From Paragonimus westermani (taxonomy: Eukaryota; Platyhelminthes; Trematoda; Plagiorchiida; Troglotrematidae), in assembly GCA_008508345.1 (NCBI GenBank), contig QNGE01003710.1, positions 1 to 64,000 of the forward strand: 64,000 nucleotides of DNA, read 5' to 3'. The notes beneath the pieces are model-generated. The model saw only the letters and a list, made by a program, of their open reading frames with translations, was not told where the DNA came from and made no database searches. The position numbers and the translations under genes are program-made. Below are positions 48,762-59,892 of the stretch, in pieces (within the stretch, counting starts at the first letter, position 1; every line of letters begins with the position of its first letter).

Positions 48762-50701
48762 TTTATTCATTGCGTGGGTGTTACTAGCTAGTTGATACGT
48801 CAGCGGTATTCACCCAGTTACAGTCATTCGTGCGTTTCTTAGCGGATGTGGCTTGATTTCTACCGTAAATTTCCACGGCTTAGGCGTGACCACAAATGCG
48901 GAGCTTGAGGAAATTAAACCATAGTTCCACATCAGTCAGTTGTGAAATCTTATTGGCAAAAAATGCACACAAAAGCTCTCACAACAGACTACTTTTAGAT
49001 AGTATGATTAACAACGAATTGGAAAAGTCGTTTACGAACAGAATTGCGCTAAACCAAACACTAACGAAATCAATCACGGAAGCTTCCGGTTATTTTTTAC
49101 GAGGTGTCTTAGTCTAGGAATGTTCTCAAGTACATCGAAAGTGGCAATAGTATTAGCCTTGTGGGCAATTAACTCGAAGTAAAATCTGTTTGAAACAGGT
49201 TGCCTTAAGTGAATCACGTTGTCCGAAGGAACATCTGTGTCAGAAGAGGAATGGTGTGCCACATAAAACGCAATCACATGGATTTTCCAAATTTCCTTTC
49301 TATGGTATTTGAAGGTCCGATCTAAGTGGCAATCGTAACACAGTTCACATTGTGAACTTCGTTCAGAACTTTCCAAGAAAACATTCGGCAATGCAGCAAA
49401 AACTACATCACATCACTTAAAAAGTTCACTGAATATTTAACCCAACCATGTCTCATAAACGCACACATGCACACGCATGTACGCAAACCTACACAAGTTT
49501 ATGTGCAGTCATGAGAACATAGTCACCTCAATAATCAGAAACTCCTTTCACGTAAAACAGAATTCCCAACTTAACTCATGTCAAAAAACAGGACCACTTA
49601 AAGTGGTTTGCAAAAGTTTGAATCAAAACAAGTAAAGCGCGCGTAAAACCAACAGACAGACGAGTATAGCATGAAAAAACAGTCGGTGAACAAAAGAAAC
49701 GGCTTTCAAGACCTCAGGCCCCAAGCACATTATGAACTGGTTTCCAGATATCGGGTGCTAGTATGAACCAAATGTCGGTTGACTGTTGTGAGACGAAATT
49801 CTTGCGGTTGCCTTGGCTAAATTGTTTTTTGAGATTTCGTCATTATTCAATTGTTGAACTCTATATGAAATGCCATGGTGTTGTAAATGGAGGAGATTTT
49901 TAATGTTTTCAAACGTGTGCAGAAACTTCCACTGTAGGACGCTAACAACGACAGAGTTAATCGAACAGGTTATGTAAAAAATCCATTGTCACAAGGTGAC
50001 TGAAACACACTACTGTCCTCACCATGTATTCATTAGGCAGGCGACAACAGGACAACATGCGAATAAATTCTCTCGAGTTAACCAACAAATCACTTCTGAC
50101 AAAATTTCCCATATTGACTAGATATTTTTCGAAGATATCGATTATTTGATAGGAAGGTTAGCCGGAAGTAATCAGCAAGCAGGTCAGGAAAACCTACCCT
50201 TTACCATGTGAACCACAGGATGCGATAACTGTTCAAAAATGAATGCTCTGAAAAATCCCGTCATTCTTCTATGTTTGCATAATACTTTGCTCTACTAAGC
50301 CAATCAGGCCATTGACTTCGGCTTGATTAACAAGCACTGAAAGTATAGTTAGCAATGTGAGTTCACAAAACGATTGATGTGACTGTTCTCAAAACGATCG
50401 GATAACCGGTGATGCAGTGTACAACCCAGATACCTCATGTGAACGTGGATAAAAGCTAGATTTCTGACCACCTAAAGTTCGCCCATTACTGATGAGCTTT
50501 AATTATCAACCATAGTCGTGACCAACATCTTTGTTTGCAAAAGCCAAACACCGTATTTCAATGGATAACCACGTGGAACTGGTGGAACTTGTTCCAGTCA
50601 TCGTTATTTCACTCAGTCAGTTATTACTTCTAAATGCCAGACTGCCGAAACAAATTCGACAAAAAATTCACATTTCGATATACCAGCGTAGACAAATTGA
50701 C

Positions 50702-50752
<51 letters not shown>
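50702..50752. repeat. (AGT)17 microsatellite
   Basis: Uninterrupted AGT run of about 51 nt in a Notch intron. Confidence 0.95.
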
Positions 50753-50753
<1 letters not shown>

Positions 50754-52361
50754 TGCGACCGGCGTAGACTAGAATTGCACGAACAAGCACACTACCCTCG
50801 CCCAATATTCGGTTCAGTGTTGCGAATGTGCACTGCCTGATAATTCACTCACGTAGATTGCATATAGCGAGTTCACGTAATGCAATCAGTCGCATCTCGT
50901 TACAGATCATTCAGGTGATCCACGCTGGCTGACGCTCATTCGTCTACTGAGTTATTCGCTTTAGACCACACAAGTGAACGGCCTAAGTCGTATGGGTTTC
51001 ATATGCTAATCAGTAAACGTGAAGGTAGACTGGAAAGCGGAATATGAACAACCGCGTTGGGAAATCGTGTCAGGAAGATTGACAGAGAGGTATATGTGCA
51101 GAGGTACCATACCTAGAGCAAAATAACCACCCGGAGGATTAACAGAAAGTCAGCGAATAACATGCAATTCCTGGCAAAACACTTCGCCGAGTCGTGTAAT
51201 CTGGGCAGGTCTACGGCGCGGTCCAAATGCAGTGATAATTTCACTTTCGTGGATCAACAATGAGTCCAAACATGACTGGAAAATATACAGATTCTTCATC
51301 GCTCATGAGATCGCACTTGACTCTTCCAGGCGGCCAATTCTGTTTTCAACTTAAATGACTTGCCAAATGACCACTGGGTCGATCCAGGCGGTAAACGTTA
51401 ACAACAGTGTGATCTCTTCGTTCGACAGGTGGGTTACGGAACACACAGGTACATGGGTTCCTGAGGCTTGATCGAATCCAACTAAAGCCGATGGACTTAA
51501 GACAGGTTCTTCCCTAAACATTAAATTCCGGTGTGGCAGTGTACGGAAGTTGGAAACTGACATAGCATAGCCGGCACCAGTCAGAAGGTATATGAATTGG
51601 CCAGTGACTTTTGGGAGTGACCAACCATCCCGACTAGTTGATTCGCTCAGGTGTCTTCTTCTAAGAGTTCATGTTCAACTTCCGAGCTTTTCAACCAGTC
51701 TGACAAGTGTTTGCAGCCTGCTATCCGACTTTACTGCCCTCGAGGTGCGCCATCTGGATAGCTGAGCTCTTCACAGTCGAACAGCTTTCATGAACAAATT
51801 CAGCTCACTGAAATCCGATGGCTAGTTGCCAAATCAGTGTTAATGACAATTGAGTGTGTGGCTCGACTTCGAGTGTTTGAGTGCAGCAGAGTGGAGCCAT
51901 TACCTGTTGAGTCCGCCATTCGGAGCGGACGCAGAAACGCGACTATCGAGTCACGCGGTCGGCACATGCACGAGTTACCACAAAATTGAGATCACACAAA
52001 TCTACCTAAACAATTATAGAACGGGCAAGTTTGCAGTGTGCGACGATGTTGGTTTTGGCCACATATAGACTGCTAACTGATTAAATGAGAGGTGAGCCAT
52101 TACACAAGAATAAAACACCACTTTTAAAAGAAGCTTCAAACCAGTGCCTAGCAAACACTAATGATCAAATGTGGTTGATAATACACCACCTAAACCAAGG
52201 TCTGGAATGACTAATTCAAAATATTCCTGGTATCTTCATTTGCTAATACTGGGTGATAAACAACCGAAATGACTAATCCGGTGTAGAAACAACGCTATTC
52301 CACTAACACCTACAATAACAATTTCTATTCGTTCATCTAAGAAATGTGTGTACATACTTAC

Positions 52362-52761
52362 AGGTCTTGAAGGCAATCAAACCCATCAAAGTGGCAGGCG
52401 GCCGTATTACATTGTTGGTCACAATGTCCGTCCTGAAACTTCGAAACGCACGAACTGGCAACGGATTCTGCAGGTGCCGTTTGGTTGGACAGACACGAAA
52501 GCCACGCGTTACAATCTTGCTTTTCAGCTTGACCGCCACAGTTGTGTAACAAGCAGTTGACTTGACATTCACCGTCTCCATATAGCGTACTCGGACAACC
52601 AGCAGCGGTGCACCTTGCTTCTTCAGTCGAATTTTCTTTATCAACTTCCTGGTGCTTGGATGAAATTGAAATGGGCTCAAACTTGCTCAGCGTCGTAGGT
52701 TCCGGAGAGCTGGGGCGAGTTACTGATGGTACGTGCAGTTCACATCGAGTACCGTTATATC
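52362..52761 (-). CDS. Notch exon: end of last EGF and LNR modules 1-2
   Basis: The acceptor ggaatatttccag ends at 52762 and the donor CT|gtaagt is at 52361. The exon is 400 nt, entering in phase 1 and leaving in phase 2. GYNGTRCE closes the last EGF module begun in exon 59622-59892. A Ser/Thr/Pro-rich spacer of about 45 residues follows. LNR-1 is CTAAGCPSTLYGDGECQVNC then LLHNCGGQAEKQDC (the D-G-G-D-C end is degenerate), and LNR-2 is CVSKFQDGHCDQQC then NTAACHFDGFDC. LNR modules bind calcium and hold the receptor off before ligand binding. CT plus the G opening exon 43251-43596 makes a leucine codon. Confidence 0.9.
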
Positions 52762-53439
52762 CTGGAAATATTCCAAAATAAACGTGCTGCTTTTCAAGCG
52801 AATTCAATTCGGCTCATTAACTGCTGTACACTGCTTACAAGTAAGCTGAAAATGGACAAGTATTTGAGGTTGGCTAACAAACTAGCACATATTCCTTACG
52901 GCTCCAGAAGAGTTTCAGTGTGGTTTTTATAGGCGACCGTATTCAGCGACCACCTGCAAAATAGTATACCGCTCATCCACAGTGAGTTCCATCAACATCA
53001 AACACGCCGCCAAGTCAAGCCATCGACCGATAGGAAAGTGTCAGAATGATAGCCCGGTGATTTATTCACTGGACCACAAGTTCACAGTAAATTAGATCTC
53101 ATGAAAGTGAGTTACACACTTTAATTGTTGCACCTGTTTTCCCACAATCTCAGTGACCGCGACTTCGTACTCCAGTGTCTGGACTACCATGGACTACCAC
53201 GGGTTCACAAGTTGTAAGTTACCCCACCCCGAGGTGTATGACGCTTACGAGACCGAACTGAGTGAAAATAGCTGTCCACAACATTGTCGGTGACCACTCG
53301 GATGAAGATTCTTGTCATGGTGACCAACACGTTGGCGTCACACCCACAACTGGCGAAGTTCCAGAAGAGAATGTTTAAGGAATACATAATCAAGACTGAG
53401 TCAACACATCTAAACGCTCAGCTGCTGTCAACTATGAGT

Positions 53440-53960
53440 AATAATCACGTCGCCTGATCGTCTCGATAAGAGATACAGATACCGTTCTGTTAAATTCAGT
53501 CGATAATCCCGCGATTAAGACTTAGGAGACAGGTCGAAATCTCAAGTCTCATTAGACCTACCAGGCGATATTTCAGATTACCAGTGAGTAATCGGGGATT
53601 TGGTTATTTTTAAGTCGAACACAACTTGCACTTGATCTCAGCATTTGCACTCAGATGGATGTTCTAGTCAGCCTCTTTAGAAAAGAAGCACTAGACTGAA
53701 CTTTCACTCTTGTTAGAGCTCTTCAGTAGTGTATATCTTTGCCAAGACGTGTACCAGAACTCTGGTCATGCTTTAATGAGGCAACTGTGTTGACCACTGC
53801 GCCATTCACTCCACATTAGGCTTGAATGAATTATCATATTTCGACGCTTAACCACTTTCACTGGTGAGTTTCGATCAGGTTGCCTAACCGTCCCGAGAGG
53901 AGACACAGTAACTGTCCTGTTAAATTCAGTCGATAACCCGGCGGTTGAAACTTTCGAGAC
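53440..53960 (-). repeat. S1 repeat, head-to-tail dimer, minus strand
   Basis: On the minus strand this holds the linker start (about 53960), an S1 head with an A-box relic near 53800, CTGAAGA with stem II CTCT/AGAG, GAAAG, a strong hairpin (GTTCAGTCTAG against CTGACTAGAAC) and ATC in the place of GTC. A complete linker ending near 53440 follows. The two linker segments are about 430 bp apart. In this copy stem II can pair but the cleavage triplet is altered. Confidence 0.75.
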
Positions 53961-54519
53961 AAGTAGAAATCTCCCATTTCCGTAAACCTGAGGGGCGATC
54001 AAATATGGATGGTATTCAACATAAATTTAACCAAATCCCTGACAACCCATTAGTAACATATAGGCAGTTGACACTGAGGCTATATATCCATGAGAAGAAA
54101 ACAGGTCCGACCCAGATTTTCAGATAAATCAATGTGAAGTAACAGGACCTAATTCACAGACGGAAACAATCAACAGCAAAATTCCCAAAGCTTCATTGCG
54201 AATAACTGAGTCTCAAGTGATAGCGAGATAGAGTCATTGGGTCTCTCAATGACGTGTCTGATTGATTTTTCCCGTTTAACAAACTGTCTAACGAAACAAC
54301 GGAAGCACCAACATCAATATACTTACTTAACTGTTACCTTCCCTAACATCTCTACTCAGAAACTAGTTGAACCACGTAGCTGCCAGCCTGGGAGACGGAC
54401 GGGATCAGCCTTTCCTAGAATATTTGTTAATGATTTCACCTCCTCTTTTAAAGTTCGCTAAAGGTCCCACAGCCATTCAGTTGGTCACGAAACCATGTGT
54501 TGTCTGTGCTCTAACCACC

Positions 54520-55235
54520 CAAACTTGAATCAACAAGTGTTTGAAGCACTCTTTCTCCGTCAAGAATTTGACGAAGACAGTAAGATGATATTCCACCCAA
54601 ACATGCGTTTCAGCATGGAAGAATAAAATCACAACGGTCTATCATTTCTTGATGTATACAGCAGAATTGCAGATGATTGGATTCAACGAATCGTCCATCA
54701 CAAGAGTACATGGACAGATTAGTACTCGCGTTTTGAAAGCTTTGTACTCCGATCCTAAAAGCAAACTTTGGTGCGAACGTTGTTTGACGTATCCACACCG
54801 ATTACACGGTTCAAGTGCAGATGACCTTGCTAGAAACCACCAAACAACGAAACGATTATCCTAAACCGTTTATTGCAAGATTTAAACAACTCTTTGATGT
54901 ACGAATTCAATCCGACAAAATGTTCAAAAAGCCAGTATTTCTTCCTCTTCCCTTTGGAGGCGATGATGTGCACAAACTAATTCACCATTGTCTGGCTAAT
55001 TCTATCTCAAGAACATACAGTGCAATTTTCCCGGTGATTCTCTTCAGAAAATTCCGGATTCCAACATCTTGTGTGAAACAACCAGTACCCCAGTCAACCA
55101 GATCCAATGTTACCTATGAATACCGACGTAGATGACGGGCACCCTATATAGGTAGGACTTAGCGCCCGTTGAGAGCCCGGGTCAAGGAGCACATCCTGAG
55201 GTGGGTGAATAAACAGGTCACCGCAGACAAATGCC
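54520..55235 (+). pseudogene. Penelope-like element fragment: RT C-terminus to GIY-YIG
   Basis: Across several frames the order is HPNMRFSMEE, LSFLDVYSRIADD, VHHKSTWTD, RFKQLFDV, VFLPLPFGGDDVHKLIHHCL, ANSISRTYSAIF, VPQSTRSNVTYEY and, after a stop, ARVKEHILRWV. This is the Penelope-like order: end of RT, linker and GIY-YIG remnant. F-G-G-D-D and the L-x-x-x-I-S-R-T-Y block are well kept. Stops and frameshifts are frequent, and the YVDD region is missing. It is a different family from the 20-22 kb copy. Confidence 0.82.
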
Positions 55236-55669
55236 ATTACAGCCAGGCATGGAAACAAGGAGACTATATCATCTGTCCCATGCCATATGTTAATGACGTA
55301 ACATCAGTTCAACCTTACGATGGCATTTTACGTTATCTACTCAGTGTCACACAGACGAACTTCGTACTATGCTGAAGTTGTTCTTTTCAGAAGGCCCAAA
55401 CCCGTGTTGTGAATTCAGAAACAACTGTTTGTATGGTTGTAGCTACCATGATAGCGACGATGATTATGAACTCTGACAGCTCGTGTTCTCTGATATATTG
55501 CTCGCTTTCTCATACTGATATATAAATGGTCCGTAGTATGCACGTGTAAATATGAGGCAAAATTTGTTCGGACACAAATCGTGCAATATCAGCCTACTGT
55601 CTTCTCTATTCAGCAGTGTTCGATCCAAATTGATAAAGACTCGTTTTCCAACATCTTCCTTGATTAGCA

Positions 55670-55670
<1 letters not shown>

Positions 55671-55717
<47 letters not shown>
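55671..55717. repeat. (ATG)15-16 microsatellite
   Basis: Uninterrupted trinucleotide run of about 47 nt. It encodes a polyhistidine stretch in an otherwise meaningless minus-strand frame. Confidence 0.95.
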
Positions 55718-58649
55718 AGACAATGTATGTGACTTGAGGCACGTTCAGAGACTGCAAGGAGCTTGGTATCTTTGACCTGGGAAGACCGCGTTTCATAGTC
55801 TTTAAGTCAAATGGTCTTAACCGTAGTCCTATAAATAAGACAACTGAGTTTGAGTGAGACACTGTTTCGAAACCACTTTTCACAGAGATGTCCCAGCTCT
55901 TCAGACATAAGCTCCAGTTTCATTCTGTACGTTCCCATCATTCTTGAGACAGTTTCCTGGCCATCTGACCCGATCAGTGACCTCTGGGGTTTCATCGGTT
56001 CACCCCAGATAGCCACAGTAATGACAAGTAATGAGATCATAGCGTTCAACCCAGAGTGCAATATTCTTGCACTGAGTCGATGAGAAAATGTACTTGCACG
56101 GCACAAACAATTCAGAGCAACCCAACTGTCATCTCCGAGGTTCAGTTGTTTCTAGCAGCTAAAACGAAGCAGCCAACAACATTGCATCGTTAATTGAGCA
56201 TGGATGTATGCAAGTGTAGGTGTGTTTGTGATGGTCGATATTGTTCGCAGTGCACCAAAGTGACTGATGACACGAGACAGGCGTTAGGGTCGACTGTGTG
56301 TGGAAACACGACTGTTGCGGACTAATCTGTTTTGTTAGTCGGCTACCATCTTATTCACCATGCAGACAAATGGCCTACTGGTGATGGATGTGTTCGTTAG
56401 CTCACCGCTAAATGGGGCTTCTTTGGCGTGTGTTTAGTTCGCATCATCACCCTACGATGACCTGTAGTGATCCAAAAAACCAACCGGTCTAGTCTCGATT
56501 GAGCACGCATCGCATACCATTATTCCACTGCTCACGAAGGTAACATCAGATATGTTAAGCAGTAAACAATGTTCGGATCCTGACAGACAGTCGGTTTGTA
56601 AACTAATCGCAACAAACAGTCCACTCTCTCTCTACCAAGAAATAGCAGAGTACGGTCACTTTGAAGCTCACATGAGTTTTATAACCCCTTTGAGCCCTAG
56701 TCAACGTGATGCAAGTTTCTTCTGTTTTTTCAACACAGACTACAGGTAGAAGACATACAACCGTGATGAGTTCCGATTGAGAATAGACCGACGAACGTAG
56801 ATTGCAGACGAAATAACAAGTATTAGGAGGCAAAGATGGTTTTTATCAAAAATTTGACAGCCAAAAACATCAACCACATTGGTGTGCTAAATGGTAGCGA
56901 TCTATTCATCCATGCATACAATGTTTCGTCTGCTAAGTAGCCAGACCAGTGATCCAACCAGAGAAAAACTTCAACGAACCTTCAACTACCCGTCAGTCAC
57001 TCAGCAACATGAATACAAACCCTAGAGGACAGTTGGTAAATCATGTAAGTGGATTCGACAGTGGACAGAAGAGGTGGCTAATAAACGTCGATCTATCATG
57101 TATTGCTAGACTGAAAAAATTAGCGACTTCATGGACTAGCGTATCACGAAAACTGACGCAAACTGTGCAAAAGATCCCATCACTGTGAACAACGGAACTC
57201 ATTTGCATGCACCCGTTGTATCACACAGAATCTAAATGTGCATTATTTGGCTTGATATAGTCATTTAGGTTCTGCCCAACCCCAGACGCCTGTTCAGAGA
57301 TTTCCAGACGTAAAACACGAGGTGGTTTTATCTCGTACGATGCGAGCCAAGGAATCTTAAGAATTAGTGAGAGCATTCAAGCAAGATAATCTCCGTTAAA
57401 GTTACGGGTAGTCCACTTCACTGGCTCAAACTGACAGCGTCCGACTGAATGCGAAATGACAGTATTGCGAACACACGAGGATCAGTAAAAAGTTGTCCTG
57501 GTAAACTGGGATAGATTCTGATTGCAGCCTAATCTGTACCGTGTTCCTTCAGAATGCAACCAACCCCCACAAATACTACAAATTTCGAAGCTGTTGCCTT
57601 CCTTCAAGTAAGCTGAAAATCTCCGCCAATTCACACACACATCCGTGAAATCAGTCACGTTAGACAGAAGGGAAATGGTATCAGGCGATCAGTCAACTGC
57701 TGATTTTTTGTTAGAAGCTAACTGTTGTATTAGCCGATAGACACCAACGGCGCCAAACTGCAATGTCCAAAATTAAATTGGGTTATTTTTGTCGAGAATC
57801 AGACATGGTCTCTGGACCAGTTTGATACGTGAATACCCGACGCAAGGCAAACCACGAAGATGAGTTTAGTTCAGTAAAGTGAGTCAAATGTCTGCTTGAA
57901 AAACATGTTCACATGACCAAAGATCAGCAAAAACATCAGTGCACATGTAACATCCGGTCTATATTTAGTATCCGTTTCGTATTCTGCTTCTTATGGACTT
58001 TGACACCACATTTGTAGACACTCACTCACTAGCTAGTATGGACTGGTTGAAAGTCTGAGCAACTGATACAGCCTCAGGATGATACTGGACGAGCGGAAAT
58101 CACATCAGCTTGGAGCAAGTGACTGGACATTTTTAACCCATCAATAGGCTGACCACATGACTAGTTAACGAGGTTGACATCATGCATATACAAGAAATCG
58201 CGTCCGACTAATGCAGAAAGTGAGGTATCCGACGAGGTCACTTAAATCAGGTGCATAGCTCAGTAAGTGGCCATCAGTGCGACTATACAATGCAGTACAA
58301 AGAGACATTCAGTGGCAGGAGCTGGTGATTTAGGCAGTAGATTTGATTGTGGCTGGGTCGCAATAAACCGGTGCCACCAGCCACCACACCTTAATCCTTG
58401 TTTCGTGATAGTGGTGACTAACCGGTGAGAAATATTAGCGACAAGGTTGAGCAGCTGTATGCTCATAGTTAAGAGATCACGTGGTCGTCTCAAAAAGACT
58501 TACCGATGTGTGTGCGCTTCCTCCCATGAATCTACCAATCAAGTGTCACTTGAGGGATGTATGCTACGTAAGATATCCGCACCAAATGTAGTACGAATGA
58601 AGTTGAATAGTTTGGGCGTCGTGTTTAACATGTTATTGAATGTTTTTTC

Positions 58650-58745
58650 GATTACAACACTCCTGAGGAAGGCCACCCAAGGTGGTTGAAACGTAGAGTA
58701 TTACAACTTGCTCGTAACGTTGTGTTATTCCCAATCTGTTTATCG
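58650..58745 (+). repeat. Terminal sequence of a Penelope-like repeat with a hammerhead-like core
   Basis: CTGAGGA (58663-58669) is followed by stem II GCCACC/GGTGGT with loop CAA, GAAAC (58688-58692), then ACGT...ACGT able to form a 4-bp stem III, ending in GTT. AACAC before the core can pair with GTGTT after it (stem I, with two extra bases). The layout fits the minimal hammerheads known from Penelope-like terminal repeats. No RT is attached. The related copy at 18.97 kb has lost the first core box. Confidence 0.55.
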
Positions 58746-59621
58746 ATGTATGCTACGGTTACATGTATACTAATCCTTAGAATGGTCAACCTGGAGCGAG
58801 TTGACCAACCCGCCGGAAAATGTTTAATCGGTTTAACAGAGTTTCGAAGCTACGCCTGATTATTTAAAACAACGACGAGTGGGAATTTAATGGTTTCATT
58901 TGCATACCATGATAACCCATGAATGCGGACTGACTGATGTGCCAGTCCTTTCGTAGATTCCATTGGGGACCCTCTCACAAACCAATCGCATCTATTTTCT
59001 AGTTTACTGAAGAGGGGCGGTGACTATTAGAAATGGATGAAGAATTTGCAAACTAGCACCATAAACACATCGAAGTACAGAGAAGGGTCAACGTCACCTG
59101 TCAACCTCTTAAAAACCAGTTCTTTGAATGAACACAACAGGTAGTTAGCGAAACTTCTGCCTGCACTCAATATGTATCAGTCCGCGGTAGAATTATTTTG
59201 AAAAAACTATCCAACATAGAATGGACACACAAATACACTAATGCGGAACTAGCAATAAACTGACCTACTTCTACAACTTGCATTCAGAATACAACCAACA
59301 GGCTGTCACGTGATCAAATGAATGTTTGAGTGTGAGTTGCTCACTTCATTCATCGATCCGCTGTAGAACAACACGTTTCTGTTAAGACAACAGGTTGTTG
59401 TGGTATTCTCCAAAATATTATCAGAAAAGATGTCTTGAAAACAGTATCGCTCCCGTCAACTTTCAAACTTCAAAACTCGCAAACAGTCTGTACTTATGTC
59501 TCTCTGTGAACGACGAAATTACTGGACGATGAATGCGTATTTGTTCCATCACAAAAGGTAAATCGCGTTAACAAAATAAACTAGATCATAAGTGTTGTTC
59601 AGTGCACAAAGTTCATCTTAC

Positions 59622-59892
59622 CTGGAGGACAAATACAAAGAACTGAAGTACTCCTGTCTACGCAACTAGCACCGTTCAAGCATGGGTTCGGGGAACACAA
59701 ATCCAGCTGAATATCACAATATCTTCCAGTAAAGCCCGGACCGCATGTGCACTGAAAATCGACGATGATTTTGGAGATGATAGTGGACACCTCTCCAATC
59801 GAGCCACTTGGAGCAGGTAGGTCGGACTGGATCACGCTGCATGAAGAAGATGGACCCACGCAAGGATTCTTCGGAAAGCAAGGATTAATTTC
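59622..59892 (-). CDS. Notch exon: last two EGF modules
   Basis: The acceptor cttgccttatacag ends at 59893 and the donor CCAG|gtaaga is at 59621. The exon is 271 nt, entering in phase 0 and leaving in phase 1. The first EGF runs from EINPCFPKNPCVGPSSSC to FQCTCGPGFTGRYCD, with an unusually long insert of about 25 residues between its third and fourth cysteines. The second is LDLCSPNPCLNGASC to LCICPPG, finished in the next exon (GYNGTRCE). C-LNGA-S-C fits the O-fucose consensus C2-x4-S/T-C3, a Notch hallmark. Further EGF exons must lie upstream, beyond the window. Confidence 0.9.

Larger units (their letters stand above)
43597..52361 (-). other. Notch intron (8.8 kb)
   Basis: Splits the LNR region between modules 2 and 3. 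It contains a GIY-YIG fragment (46230-46470), S2 repeats (47.3-48.8 kb) and an AGT microsatellite (50702-50752). The remainder has no recognised gene. Confidence 0.7.
52762..59621 (-). other. Notch intron (6.9 kb)
   Basis: Splits the last EGF module. It contains an S1 dimer (53440-53960), a Penelope-like fragment (54520-55235), an ATG microsatellite (55671-55717) and a repeat terminus with a hammerhead-like core (58650-58745). Confidence 0.7.
25516..59892 (-). other. Notch receptor gene (3' part, seven exons)
   Basis: Gene span from the first recognised exon to the stop codon. Exons in transcript order: 59622-59892, 52362-52761, 43251-43596, 42763-43039, 36689-37023, 30666-30776, 25516-26880. 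Donor/acceptor pairs and phases agree at every junction (1, 2, 0, 1, 0, 0), giving 1034 residues plus stop. The domain order EGF, EGF, LNR x3, HD, transmembrane, RAM, ankyrin, with nothing out of place, is unique to Notch. Introns are 6860, 8765, 211, 5739, 5912 and 3785 bp and are loaded with mobile elements. The signal peptide and most EGF modules lie upstream, outside the window. Confidence 0.92.
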
